In this document: piece after piece, positions 35,827 to 45,156 of the stretch
Layout of the letters: each line of letters opens with the position of its first letter
Position numbering within the stretch: the first letter of the stretch is position 1
Assembly (NCBI GenBank): GCA_030530875.1
Contig: JAUMUD010000009.1
Location: 1-57,979 of the forward strand
Origin: Corynebacterium sp.
Lineage (GTDB): Bacteria; Actinomycetota; Actinomycetes; Mycobacteriales; Mycobacteriaceae
Reading direction: 5' to 3'
DNA: 57,979 nucleotides
Notes under the pieces: model-generated
Databases searched by the model: none
Seen by the model: only the letters and a program-made list of their open reading frames with translations
What the model was told of the DNA's origin: nothing
Program-made: the position numbers and the translations under genes

Positions 35827-38800
35827 CTAGGCGCCGAAGTTACCGGCACCCTGCGGGAAGAGCTGCTCCCATTCGAAGCGGCCCAGGTGACCGAAGTGGT
35901 CGCCGTGCTCTGGTGGCTCCGGCAGACCATCGACCACAATCAGGCGCTCATTGTAGGCCCAGGTGACACCACCGGCCACGCCGGCCAGCAGTAGCAGCCA
36001 CCACCACCAACCGCAGGAGGAGCCGGAGCTCAGGCTCGACCCGGAGCTGAAGCTCGAACCACAGGTGCGGTTACTTGGTGGGGTAGTTTCCGGATCCTTC
36101 GAGGAATTATCCGCAACAACCAAGATGGAAATATCGGAAGCATAACCATCGGCCGTAGCAGCGGCACGCACCTCATAGCGACCAGGGGTGAGCTTATCGA
36201 AGGCATCCTTGCCGGTCACCGTGGTCCATTCCGTGCTGCCCTCAAGGCGGTACTGGTAGCTCACCGTGTCATCAAAGGAGCCAACCACGCTACCCGGTGC
36301 AACCGGGCGGCTTGGCAGCGTCACGGTCGTCCAGCCCGAAGCACCAGCAGGGGCCACTGCAGCGTGGCGGACCTCAATGGTCTCACCCGGCTTAGCATCC
36401 TCACCAGTGGAGTTGCGGATTTCATAGCCTGGCTTAGGCGTGACTTCCTCAGTACCGAAGTTGATGTTAATACCTTCATCCCCGTTTGGTGCGGCGAAGT
36501 TCGTCGCAAACACACCCGCTGCCCATTCGGAAGCGAAGCTATCAGTAGTCGCAGCCAGTCGGCTTTCGAAGGTGTGGCTTGTGCCTGCTTCAAGGCCGTG
36601 GAAGGTTGCGTCGGTCTGGGTAGCACCGCTGTCCATGCGGAACTCATTGCCACCGCTAAGGGTAATGGCGCTGTCGCTGCTTTCCTTCACGCTGAGCACT
36701 GGGGCTGCAGGGCGGTCTGGCACAGTGAACTCGGTCCATTCGCTAGCAGCGTTGAGGCCATCGGCCTTGCGACGAATCTTGCGCTCACTGCCTGGAATCT
36801 CACCGGTGAGATCCTGAATTTCAAATCCTGGCTTAGCCGTGATGGTCTCATTGAGGTAATCAATGGTGTAACCCTCGCCGGCTGCTGGCTTTTCAAAATT
36901 CGTCGCAGCGCTCGTTGGTGCAGACCACTCGGAGGCAAACTGGGTTGCCGTGGCAGCGGTGCGGCCGCGGAACTCGTAGGTGGTGCCTGGGTTCAGCTTT
37001 TCGAAAAGACCATTGGTGTTCTTTTCATCTTCACGCAGGTACTCATCATTGCCTTCCACCGTGATGGTGGTGGTCGTCGTCGCCTTGACCGTTGGGGCGG
37101 CTGGGGCGACTGGACGTGCCGGCATCACATTGGCCGTCGACGCGCTGGCAGGAATAGCATCCTTGGCGTTCTTCACCACCTGGATAGTGGCACCCGGAAG
37201 CGCACCATCCGGAACGGTCACAGTGTAACCGTCCTTGGCAGTCACCTTCTCATTGACATAGTCAATGGTGTAGCCCTCGCCTGCAGCCGGTGCGGCGAAT
37301 GCCGTGTAGAGCTCGGCCTTTGGCGACCATTCGGAAGCGAAGCTCGTCGCGGTCGCTGGGGTGCGAGTCTGGTACTGATGGGCGGTTTCTGCCGTCAGCT
37401 TTTCGAAATTCGAATCCGTCTGGGCAGGACCCTCATCCATGCGGTACTCCCCTGCACCATTAAGGCGCATGGTGGTATCGCTCACCTCTGCCGCGGTTGG
37501 GGCCTTCGGTGCTTCTGGGCGGCTGGCCAGAGTAATTTCTGTCCAGGTACTTTCGCCAATCTCGCCATTGGCAAGGCGCTTGACCTTGATGGTTGCGCCT
37601 GGGACCACGGTTGGGGTGGACTCAAGCTGATAACCAGGCTGGGCGCTCACCGTTTCATTGATGTAGTCCACGGTGTAGCCCTCGTTCTCCGCTGGGGCAG
37701 CATAGTTGGTGGAGAGCTTGGTCTCATCAGACCAGTCGGAGGCAAATTCAGAATCCGTTGCTGCCACGCGGGTACGAATACCGTACTCCTTTGCCGCAGT
37801 CAGATTTTCAAACTTGCCGTTGTCCTGGGCCGAATCACCATCGTTAATGGTGAATTCGCCAGAGCCGCTGACCTCCAGGCTGCTTGCCGTGGAAGCAACC
37901 TTGGTTGGTGCCGCAGGAGTATCTGGACGGTTCTTCACCGAAATTTCGAAATACTCAGAAGCAGGACGTGCACCGACTGTCTTATGGCGAACATAGCGCT
38001 TAGAACCTGGAACCTCGGTGGTTTCAGAATCCTTCAGCTCGTAGTCCGCATCAGCGCTGATGGTCTCATTCTTGTAATCAATCGAGTAACCCTCACCATC
38101 CTTAGGGGTAGCGAACTGGGTACCGATCGTGGTGAATGGCGACCATTCAGAAGCGAAAGACTTATCCTTCACCGCCGCCACGCGGGTACGTGCCTGATAC
38201 TCAGTACCAGCTTGCAGGTTTTCAAAACGAGAATTCTGCTGGACAGCACCATTTTCGAGCTGGAACTCAGTCGAACCACTCACAGTTACAGAGCTGGTAT
38301 TAGCAGCAGCCTGCTCCGGTGCCTTAGGAGTCTCAGGACGTGCAGGCAACGAGTTGGTGGTTGGTGCACTGGCTGGAACATTGCCGGCGGCCTTCTTCAC
38401 AACCTGGAAGGAAGAACCAGGAAGAGAATCAGCAACACCAACAAGCTCGTAGCCTTCCTTGGCAGTCACCTTCTCATTTTCAAAATCAACCGTGAAGCCC
38501 TCACCAACATCTGGGGTCTTCTGAGCCGTGTAGAATTCGGGAGCATCAGACCACAGCGAAGCAAAGTCCGTAGCGGTCGCAGCAATACGAGTATCCACAG
38601 TGTAGCGAGTTGCTGGGTTCAGATCCGTACGCTCCGCAGCAGTAGTCTCACCATTCAAGCGCAGCTCATCAGCACCAGCAAACTTCGCAGCCACATCAGT
38701 GACATCGCTGACCACTGGCTTGGCAGGAGTCTGTGGGCGCTGCTTCACAGTGAACTCACGCTCAGCACTCTCAGGGATATCACCATCCGCGTCATGCTTG

Positions 38801-41800
38801 ACCTTACGAGTCGAACCAGGAAGAACACCCGTATCAGAGTCAAGGGAATAACCATCCTTGGCCTTGATAGTCTCAGCACGATAATCAATGGTGTAGCCCT
38901 CACCCTCACCTGGGGTTGCAAAGCGAGTATAGAACTTCGCATCATCAGACCACAGGGATGCAAACTCATCAGTAGTTGCCTCCTTACGAGTCGACATCAC
39001 ATACGCAGTCTGTGGCGACAGACCACTAAGAACATCACCCGACTGGGAGGTATAGTCCTCAGCAGAATCCGCCAGCTTATAACGCAGCGTATCCGACTTC
39101 GTCACAGTCATCGAATCCTGGAACACCGTGGTACGAGTAGGCGCATCCGGGGTTGCCGGACGATCCTTCACCTGAATTTCAAAATACTCAGAAGCCGGAC
39201 GAGCACCCTGCGCCTTATGGCGAATCTTGCGATTCACGCCAGGGACAACAGCCTCTGCTGGATCCTCAAGCTCATAGTCGGAATCCACGGCAATGGTCTC
39301 GGCACGATAGTTAATCTCGTAACCCTCGTCTACAACCGGGGTGGCAAACTGGGAACCGATGGTGGCGTATGGGGACCACTCAGAGCGGAAACTCTGACCG
39401 GCAATAGCAGCCACACGAGTACGAGCCTGGTACTCAGTACCAGCTTGCAGGTTTTCAAAACGAGAATTCTGCTGGATAGTGCCGTTTTCGAGCTGGAACT
39501 CGGACGCACCCTCCACCGTGATGGAATCAGGTGTTGCCGACTTCTGCTCCGGTGCCTTAGGAGTCTCAGGACGTGCAGGCAGCGTATTTTCCGTCGCCGC
39601 ACTATCCGGAATATTAGTGTCACCCTTCTTCACAACCTGGAAAGAAGAACCAGGAAGCGACTCAGCAACACCAACAAGCTCATAGCCTTCCTTGGCAGTC
39701 ACCTTCTCATTTTCAAAATCAACCGTGAAGCCCTCACCGACTTCAGGGGCCTTGAAGGCCGTGTAGAACTCAGTCGCATCAGACCACAGGGACGCAAAGT
39801 CCGTAGCGGTCGCGGCAATACGAGTATCCACAGTGTAGCGAGTTGCTGGGGTCAGATCCGAACGCTCAGCAGCAGTTGTCACACTATCCAAGCGCAGTTC
39901 ATCGGAACCAACAAACTTGGCAGACACATCCGTGACATCAGAAACCACTGGCTTAGCAGGGGTTGCCGGACGATTCTTCACGGTGAAGGTGAATTCAGCA
40001 CTCTCAGGAATGTCACCCTGAGCAGCATGCTTCACCTTACGGGTAGAACCAGGCAGTTCGCCCTCGGTCGAATCCAAAGAATAACCCTGATCAGCAGTAA
40101 TAGTCTCAGCACCATAATTAATGGTGTAACCTTCACCCTCACCTGGGGTCGCGAAGCGAGTATAGAACTTGGCATCAGCAGACCACAGCGAAGCGAACTC
40201 AGTATCCGTCGCATCCTTACGGGTGGCAATGGTGTACTCGGTCGCTGGCTTAAGGTCACTGATAAGGGCATCAGTCTGCTCAGCATTCTTACTATCACCA
40301 GAAACACGAATCCTGTCAGACTTGGTGACAGTGAGCGAGTCCTGGGTGACATCCGTACGGGTAGGAACCGCAGGAGTCTCCGGACGATCCTTCACCTGAA
40401 TTTCAAAATACTCAGATGCCGGACGAGCACCCGCAGCCTTATGGCGAATCTTGCGATTCACACCAGGTACAACAGTCTCACCCGCTTTTTCCAACTCATA
40501 GTCAGAACCCACAGCAATGGTCTCAGCACGATAGTCAATCGTGTAACCCTCGTCCACGGTTGGGGTGGCGAACTGGGAACCAATGGTGGCGTATGGGGAC
40601 CACTCAGAGTGGAAACGGCTCTCCTGCTGTGACGCAGCCACACGAGTACGCGCCTGATATTCAGTACCAGCAGCAAGACCGGTAAAGACATTGCTAGTCT
40701 GCTCGGATTCGCCCTCACGCTGGAACTCAGACGAACCATTCACAGTCACAGAACTGGTATCGGCAGCAGTCTGCTCCGGTGCCTTAGGAGTCTCAGGACG
40801 TGCAGGCAGCGTATTAGTCGTTGCCGCACTATCCGGAATGTCATTAGAAGCATCCTTGCGCATAACCGTGAAGGAAGCACCAGGAATCTCCGCAGGCAGT
40901 TCAGAAAGCACGTAGCCAGGGTTGGCGGTCACCGTCTCATTTATGAAATCAACAGTGTAGCCCTCCTTAAGAGCTGGGGTCGCATAGGCAGTGTAGAACT
41001 TCGCATCATCAGACCACAGGGATGCAAACTCATCAGCAGTTGCCTCCTTACGAGTCGACATCGCATAGGCGGTCTCAGGGGACAGCTCGGAAAGCACATC
41101 ACCCGGCTGGGAGACGTACTCCTCAGTAGAATCAGCCTTCTTGAAGCGCAGCGTATCCGACTTAGTTACCTTCATCGAATTCTGCGAAACCTCACGGCGC
41201 GTTGGCTTAGCAGGAGTATCCGGACGCTGCTTCACAGTGAAGGTGTACGAAAGACTCTCAGGGATATCGCCTACGGCGATATGTTTAATCGTGCGGGTCG
41301 AACCAGGAAGGTCGCCAGTGACAGAGTCAAGGGAATAACCATCCTTGGCCGTGATGGTCTCGGCACCATAATTAATGGTGTAACCCTCACCCTCACCTGG
41401 GGTCGCGAAGCGAGTATAGAACTTCGCATCAGCAGACCACAGCGAAGCGAACTCAGTATCCGTCGCATCCTTACGGGTAGCAATGGTGTACTGGGTTGCA
41501 GGCTTAAGGCCACTGATAAGGGCATCAGTCTGCTCAGCATTCTTACTATCACCAGAAACACGAATCCTGTCAGACATAGTCACAGTCATCGAATCCTGGA
41601 ACACCGTGGTACGAGTAGGCGCATCCGGGGTTGCCGGACGATCCTTCACCTGAATTTCAAAATACTCAGAAGCCGGACGAGCACCCTCGGCCCTATGGCG
41701 AACCTTACGGGTGGAACCAGGCACAACAGACTCTCCCGAATCCTCAAGCTCGTGGTCCTCATCGGCGCTGATGGTCTCATTCTTGTAATCAATCGAGTAA

Positions 41801-44800
41801 CCCTCACCGTCCACAGGGGTTTTGAACTGGGTACCAATAGTGGCGTAGTCCGACCATTCAGAGCGGAAACGACTATCCCGCTGAGAGGCAGGCACACGGG
41901 TACGTGCCTTGTACTCAGTACCAGGCTGCAAACCAGCAAAGGTGATACGGGTCGTAATCTGCTCCCGGCCCTCGAGCTGGTATTCACCAGCGCCCGAGAC
42001 CGTCACCGTGTTCGTCCTAGCGCTCACCTGGGTTGGTGGGTCAGGTGTTTCCGGACGCTCTGGCAGCGTATTAGTCGTAGCAGCACTATCCGGAATGTCA
42101 TTAGTGTCATCCTTACGCACGACCTGGAAAGAAGAACCAGGCAGCGATTCAGCAACACCAACAAGCTTGTAGCCATCCTTGGCCGTCACCGTCTCTTTTA
42201 CGTAATCAACCGTGTAGCCCTCACCGACCTCAGGGGTCTTATAGGCCGTATATTGATTCTTCGCGTCGGTATACGACGAGGCAAATTCAGTATCCGTCGC
42301 CGCAAGTCGGAACCTCAGTTGGTACCGTGTCGCAGGCGACAAACCAGTAATCGTGTGGTTCTGGCCGTCGCTAAATGCCTTGATTGGGGAAGCATTTGCA
42401 ACACTACCCGCCGCATATTGGACTTCCGTTCCTGCCTTATCCGAAGTCATCGTGATGGTGGAATCCGTGACACTGTCAATCGTGACGGTGGGCTTGGCTG
42501 GTCGGAACGGAAGATATTTTTCGTTATCCTCCATGACATTAACGTCCTTTTGCGTAGTACCATTACTACGCACACGTATCACCTTGACTGACAAAAGATA
42601 CAATCTATCCGTCTCGCCGGCTTCACGGATATAAGCTGAGAGGTTTTGGACTGGCCTTGGAGTATCAACCGAGATAGTCGAAGCAATCATGTAGTCAGTG
42701 TTAGTACCCGGATACTTCTTCGGCTCGTAGGTTTCTTCCTTGTACTTGATGTCCATTGCCTCAAGTAGGTCCGTTTTAGGCAACTTCTTGGTTGTGACGT
42801 TTTGAGTCACGCCTTGAGGCGACGCGCCCGTATAGCCCCAGCGATTGATCGGGGTCACCGAAATTGTGTAATCAAAATACGGTTCCAAATCATTAATGGT
42901 CACAGAGGTATCGGTGACAACTTGGTCATAAATGACTGTGCCAGCTGCGATGGTCGAACCATCAGCGAGCTTCTGGCCATCATACCGTGCAGTGAGAACT
43001 ACATGGTACCCCGAAGCGTTCTCCGAGGCAGCCCACTTTGCGGTGAGGCTATTGTGGGTTGGCTCCACATTGAGGTCAGAAAGATTCGCCGCTGTGGCAT
43101 TCTCCGCGACTTTTTGAACGAATTTGCCAGCGTCGACAAGCCCATGGCCCATCACATCACCGGAATCAATATTCACATAGGGGTTTTCGACTGATGCAGT
43201 CCCAGCCGTATCCAGCAGGTACTCACGCAGCTTATCCACAGGAATGCTCGGGGCAATACCCTTAGCCTGCGCAATCACACCACCCACGGTAGGTGAAGCA
43301 GCCGAAGTGCCACAGAAAATATACTGCCCGAGACTAGCCCAATAGGAACTAAAGAAAGAAGTTGGCACACAGGTTGGGCCAGTCAGTGCAGGACCAGAGG
43401 TCTTTACCGAAGGGCTAATAAGTCCCTCACGGTTGGCGCCGATATAATCATTAACGGTTTTAGGCGGATCGCCAGCTCCCTTGGTTAAAGGGGCGACCAT
43501 CAAATCACCAGTACCCACTGAACTAAAATCTGCCAAATAAGGTACGGTCTTCTTCGTGGTTTTACCGCTAACCTGGATTTTTGGCGACACCACGCCACCA
43601 ACACCAAGGCTGTGGACACCCAAGGCGTGGCCACGCACGGTCTCACCAATACGCACAGAGCCTTCACCAAATGTGAAATCACGACTATAAAGGTGTGATT
43701 TACCAAAGAAACCTACATCAATGCCAGCATCCGGGTTACGGGAGGGCTTAACGAGACGTAGAACCACGACTTTAACAGGATCGCCACCAGTCTCTTTACC
43801 TGCAGGGAACGTCAGGGTTTGGCTGACCGAGTTTGAAGACCACTTTGTACCTTTAATTTCAGCACCCCATGGAGAGATACCGCAGACGTCCCCATTTTTG
43901 TCTTTATGGGTGATGCACTGATTGTTCTTGTCATAAAAGCGCATCTCATATTGACCGTCATTGTAGGTACTCTCAGCAATCCACATAGCCGCAGTAGCGG
44001 AGACTGGATTGCCATCGTCGCTTGCAAACTTCAAGGTATCCCAGGCTTGGGTACCAAATGGATCAAAGTTCAAACAATCTGCACCTGCTGGGGCGCCAAC
44101 CCAAGACGGGCATTGTGCGCTGCGCCATTCGGTACTCTTCCACCCCGAGATGACATTCATATCTCTATCGGAAGCCGTGTAATTGCCTGCCGAGGTCGTC
44201 ACCAATACGCCCTTTTCCTCGGCATACTTGGATGCCTCATCAAGGTAAGCAAGTTGGAATGCAGACTCATCACTGAAGGTAAGATCATCAGAAATTACTG
44301 TGGCACCCTTATCGACCATTTCGCGAATACGGTCCGCCATAACCGCAGGGCTACCGCCAGAACTTGCGAACATGATTTTTGCCTTCGGTGCAACACCATG
44401 GACGAGCTGCGCCATCGCACGGCCCTCGTCAGAACCTGACGTTCCACCCTCGTGAAGAATTTCAATCTCTTGGGTATAACCACATGGGTTGCCAGTGCCT
44501 GGCAGCCAACCATTTTTAATATCATCGGCCATGCCAGCCTTGATGTTGAACGAGTCGGAGATTACGCCGACAACCTGGCCTTCACCATAAGCTTTTTCAC
44601 TATTCCATGCAGCTTCCGCCTGGGAAAGGTCAGAGGTTACCGTATTTTGAGCTGCACAGACGTTCATATCCGCAGGGGCTGCACGATCCTCGTAGTAGAG
44701 CGGATTGCGCTCGATGCTCTTATACTCCACCGGATCCATGTCATTGGCCTTGAGAGTTTTCTCTACACGCTCAATGCCAGGGATAGCTGAGAGCAGCACA

Positions 44801-45060
44801 ATTTTATTGGAATCAATAGTGATATCGAATACCGGATAATTCACTGATTCATAATCAATCTCCGCAATACGGGAAAGGCGTGCTTTAACCACGTCTTTAT
44901 GCCCAGCACTATAACTAATGGTCAGATTGGTAGGACCAGAATCCGAAACGCTAATTTGCGCCATTGGAGAAAGCTCAACGGCAGGCGCTTCTGGTAGAAG
45001 GCTCATACCGATGGCCATAGCACTAAAAGCCGCGAGAACCGGCTTGAACAGTCTGTTCAT
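35827..45060 (-). CDS. Giant cell-surface subtilase-like protein with 15 stalk repeats
   Basis: This protein has 3077 residues. A signal peptide ends near AVE (about 28). A subtilase-like domain spans about 155-650, with Asp169 (GVISDS), an oxyanion-type Asn293 (TTSAGNY) and Ser586 (CGTSAASP). At the usual GHGT position there is DEGRAMAQL, placing Glu212 where His is expected. An Fn3-like domain lies at about 655-760. Fifteen repeats of about 135 residues follow (about 941-2985), each running from P-x-x-x-EGY to FASxWS. A Ser-rich linker, a helix WWWWLLLLAGVAGGV and a 45-residue tail end the protein; there is no LPXTG. GAGGTCACT precedes the ATG. I infer a long, membrane-anchored adhesin or processing protease. 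Residues between repeats are near-identical in places, so read-mapping errors are possible. Confidence 0.88.
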   Translation of the reverse strand: MNRLFKPVLAAFSAMAIGMSLLPEAPAVELSPMAQISVSDSGPTNLTISYSAGHKDVVKARLSRIAEIDYESVNYPVFDITIDSNKIVLLSAIPGIERVEKTLKANDMDPVEYKSIERNPLYYEDRAAPADMNVCAAQNTVTSDLSQAEAAWNSEKAYGEGQVVGVISDSFNIKAGMADDIKNGWLPGTGNPCGYTQEIEILHEGGTSGSDEGRAMAQLVHGVAPKAKIMFASSGGSPAVMADRIREMVDKGATVISDDLTFSDESAFQLAYLDEASKYAEEKGVLVTTSAGNYTASDRDMNVISGWKSTEWRSAQCPSWVGAPAGADCLNFDPFGTQAWDTLKFASDDGNPVSATAAMWIAESTYNDGQYEMRFYDKNNQCITHKDKNGDVCGISPWGAEIKGTKWSSNSVSQTLTFPAGKETGGDPVKVVVLRLVKPSRNPDAGIDVGFFGKSHLYSRDFTFGEGSVRIGETVRGHALGVHSLGVGGVVSPKIQVSGKTTKKTVPYLADFSSVGTGDLMVAPLTKGAGDPPKTVNDYIGANREGLISPSVKTSGPALTGPTCVPTSFFSSYWASLGQYIFCGTSAASPTVGGVIAQAKGIAPSIPVDKLREYLLDTAGTASVENPYVNIDSGDVMGHGLVDAGKFVQKVAENATAANLSDLNVEPTHNSLTAKWAASENASGYHVVLTARYDGQKLADGSTIAAGTVIYDQVVTDTSVTINDLEPYFDYTISVTPINRWGYTGASPQGVTQNVTTKKLPKTDLLEAMDIKYKEETYEPKKYPGTNTDYMIASTISVDTPRPVQNLSAYIREAGETDRLYLLSVKVIRVRSNGTTQKDVNVMEDNEKYLPFRPAKPTVTIDSVTDSTITMTSDKAGTEVQYAAGSVANASPIKAFSDGQNHTITGLSPATRYQLRFRLAATDTEFASSYTDAKNQYTAYKTPEVGEGYTVDYVKETVTAKDGYKLVGVAESLPGSSFQVVRKDDTNDIPDSAATTNTLPERPETPDPPTQVSARTNTVTVSGAGEYQLEGREQITTRITFAGLQPGTEYKARTRVPASQRDSRFRSEWSDYATIGTQFKTPVDGEGYSIDYKNETISADEDHELEDSGESVVPGSTRKVRHRAEGARPASEYFEIQVKDRPATPDAPTRTTVFQDSMTVTMSDRIRVSGDSKNAEQTDALISGLKPATQYTIATRKDATDTEFASLWSADAKFYTRFATPGEGEGYTINYGAETITAKDGYSLDSVTGDLPGSTRTIKHIAVGDIPESLSYTFTVKQRPDTPAKPTRREVSQNSMKVTKSDTLRFKKADSTEEYVSQPGDVLSELSPETAYAMSTRKEATADEFASLWSDDAKFYTAYATPALKEGYTVDFINETVTANPGYVLSELPAEIPGASFTVMRKDASNDIPDSAATTNTLPARPETPKAPEQTAADTSSVTVNGSSEFQREGESEQTSNVFTGLAAGTEYQARTRVAASQQESRFHSEWSPYATIGSQFATPTVDEGYTIDYRAETIAVGSDYELEKAGETVVPGVNRKIRHKAAGARPASEYFEIQVKDRPETPAVPTRTDVTQDSLTVTKSDRIRVSGDSKNAEQTDALISDLKPATEYTIATRKDATDTEFASLWSADAKFYTRFATPGEGEGYTINYGAETITADQGYSLDSTEGELPGSTRKVKHAAQGDIPESAEFTFTVKNRPATPAKPVVSDVTDVSAKFVGSDELRLDSVTTAAERSDLTPATRYTVDTRIAATATDFASLWSDATEFYTAFKAPEVGEGFTVDFENEKVTAKEGYELVGVAESLPGSSFQVVKKGDTNIPDSAATENTLPARPETPKAPEQKSATPDSITVEGASEFQLENGTIQQNSRFENLQAGTEYQARTRVAAIAGQSFRSEWSPYATIGSQFATPVVDEGYEINYRAETIAVDSDYELEDPAEAVVPGVNRKIRHKAQGARPASEYFEIQVKDRPATPDAPTRTTVFQDSMTVTKSDTLRYKLADSAEDYTSQSGDVLSGLSPQTAYVMSTRKEATTDEFASLWSDDAKFYTRFATPGEGEGYTIDYRAETIKAKDGYSLDSDTGVLPGSTRKVKHDADGDIPESAEREFTVKQRPQTPAKPVVSDVTDVAAKFAGADELRLNGETTAAERTDLNPATRYTVDTRIAATATDFASLWSDAPEFYTAQKTPDVGEGFTVDFENEKVTAKEGYELVGVADSLPGSSFQVVKKAAGNVPASAPTTNSLPARPETPKAPEQAAANTSSVTVSGSTEFQLENGAVQQNSRFENLQAGTEYQARTRVAAVKDKSFASEWSPFTTIGTQFATPKDGEGYSIDYKNETISADADYELKDSETTEVPGSKRYVRHKTVGARPASEYFEISVKNRPDTPAAPTKVASTASSLEVSGSGEFTINDGDSAQDNGKFENLTAAKEYGIRTRVAATDSEFASDWSDETKLSTNYAAPAENEGYTVDYINETVSAQPGYQLESTPTVVPGATIKVKRLANGEIGESTWTEITLASRPEAPKAPTAAEVSDTTMRLNGAGEYRMDEGPAQTDSNFEKLTAETAHQYQTRTPATATSFASEWSPKAELYTAFAAPAAGEGYTIDYVNEKVTAKDGYTVTVPDGALPGATIQVVKNAKDAIPASASTANVMPARPVAPAAPTVKATTTTTITVEGNDEYLREDEKNTNGLFEKLNPGTTYEFRGRTAATATQFASEWSAPTSAATNFEKPAAGEGYTIDYLNETITAKPGFEIQDLTGEIPGSERKIRRKADGLNAASEWTEFTVPDRPAAPVLSVKESSDSAITLSGGNEFRMDSGATQTDATFHGLEAGTSHTFESRLAATTDSFASEWAAGVFATNFAAPNGDEGININFGTEEVTPKPGYEIRNSTGEDAKPGETIEVRHAAVAPAGASGWTTVTLPSRPVAPGSVVGSFDDTVSYQYRLEGSTEWTTVTGKDAFDKLTPGRYEVRAAATADGYASDISILVVADNSSKDPETTPPSNRTCGSSFSSGSSLSSGSSCGWWWWLLLLAGVAGGVTWAYNERLIVVDGLPEPPEHGDHFGHLGRFEWEQLFPQGAGNFGA
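36108..42240 (-). repeat. Tandem coding repeats with a three-unit higher-order period
   Basis: Fifteen units of about 400 bp. Three unit types recur in the order B-C-A three times and then B-C, followed by four divergent units. The type-A marker CCTCACCTGG is at 38904, 40137 and 41391, giving periods of 1233 and 1254 bp. Confidence 0.85.
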
Positions 45061-45086
45061 AGTGACCTCAGTTCAGGGATATACAT

Positions 45087-45115
45087 GTTTTTCAACTTAT
45101 ATATTATTGAAAAAC
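45087..45115. promoter_or_regulatory. 9-bp inverted repeat upstream of the giant gene
   Basis: GTTTTTCAA (45087-45095) and TTGAAAAAC (45107-45115) are perfect reverse complements with an 11-bp AT spacer, 27 bp upstream of the start. It is a candidate operator. Confidence 0.5.
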
Positions 45116-45156
45116 TTATGAAATTCCTAAACAGAATTCAGGTTATTTTTAGGTCA

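Noticed and set aside
36364-40632. Plus-strand open frame of 1422 codons opposite the giant gene
   Set aside because: It mirrors the repetitive minus-strand codons, lacks a ribosome binding site and shows no domain pattern; the minus frame has a signal peptide, catalytic motifs and regular repeats.
36108-42240. Stalk repeats as a CRISPR-like or mobile repeat
   Set aside because: The units are in frame, about 400 bp and vary at the protein level, as expected for tandem domains.
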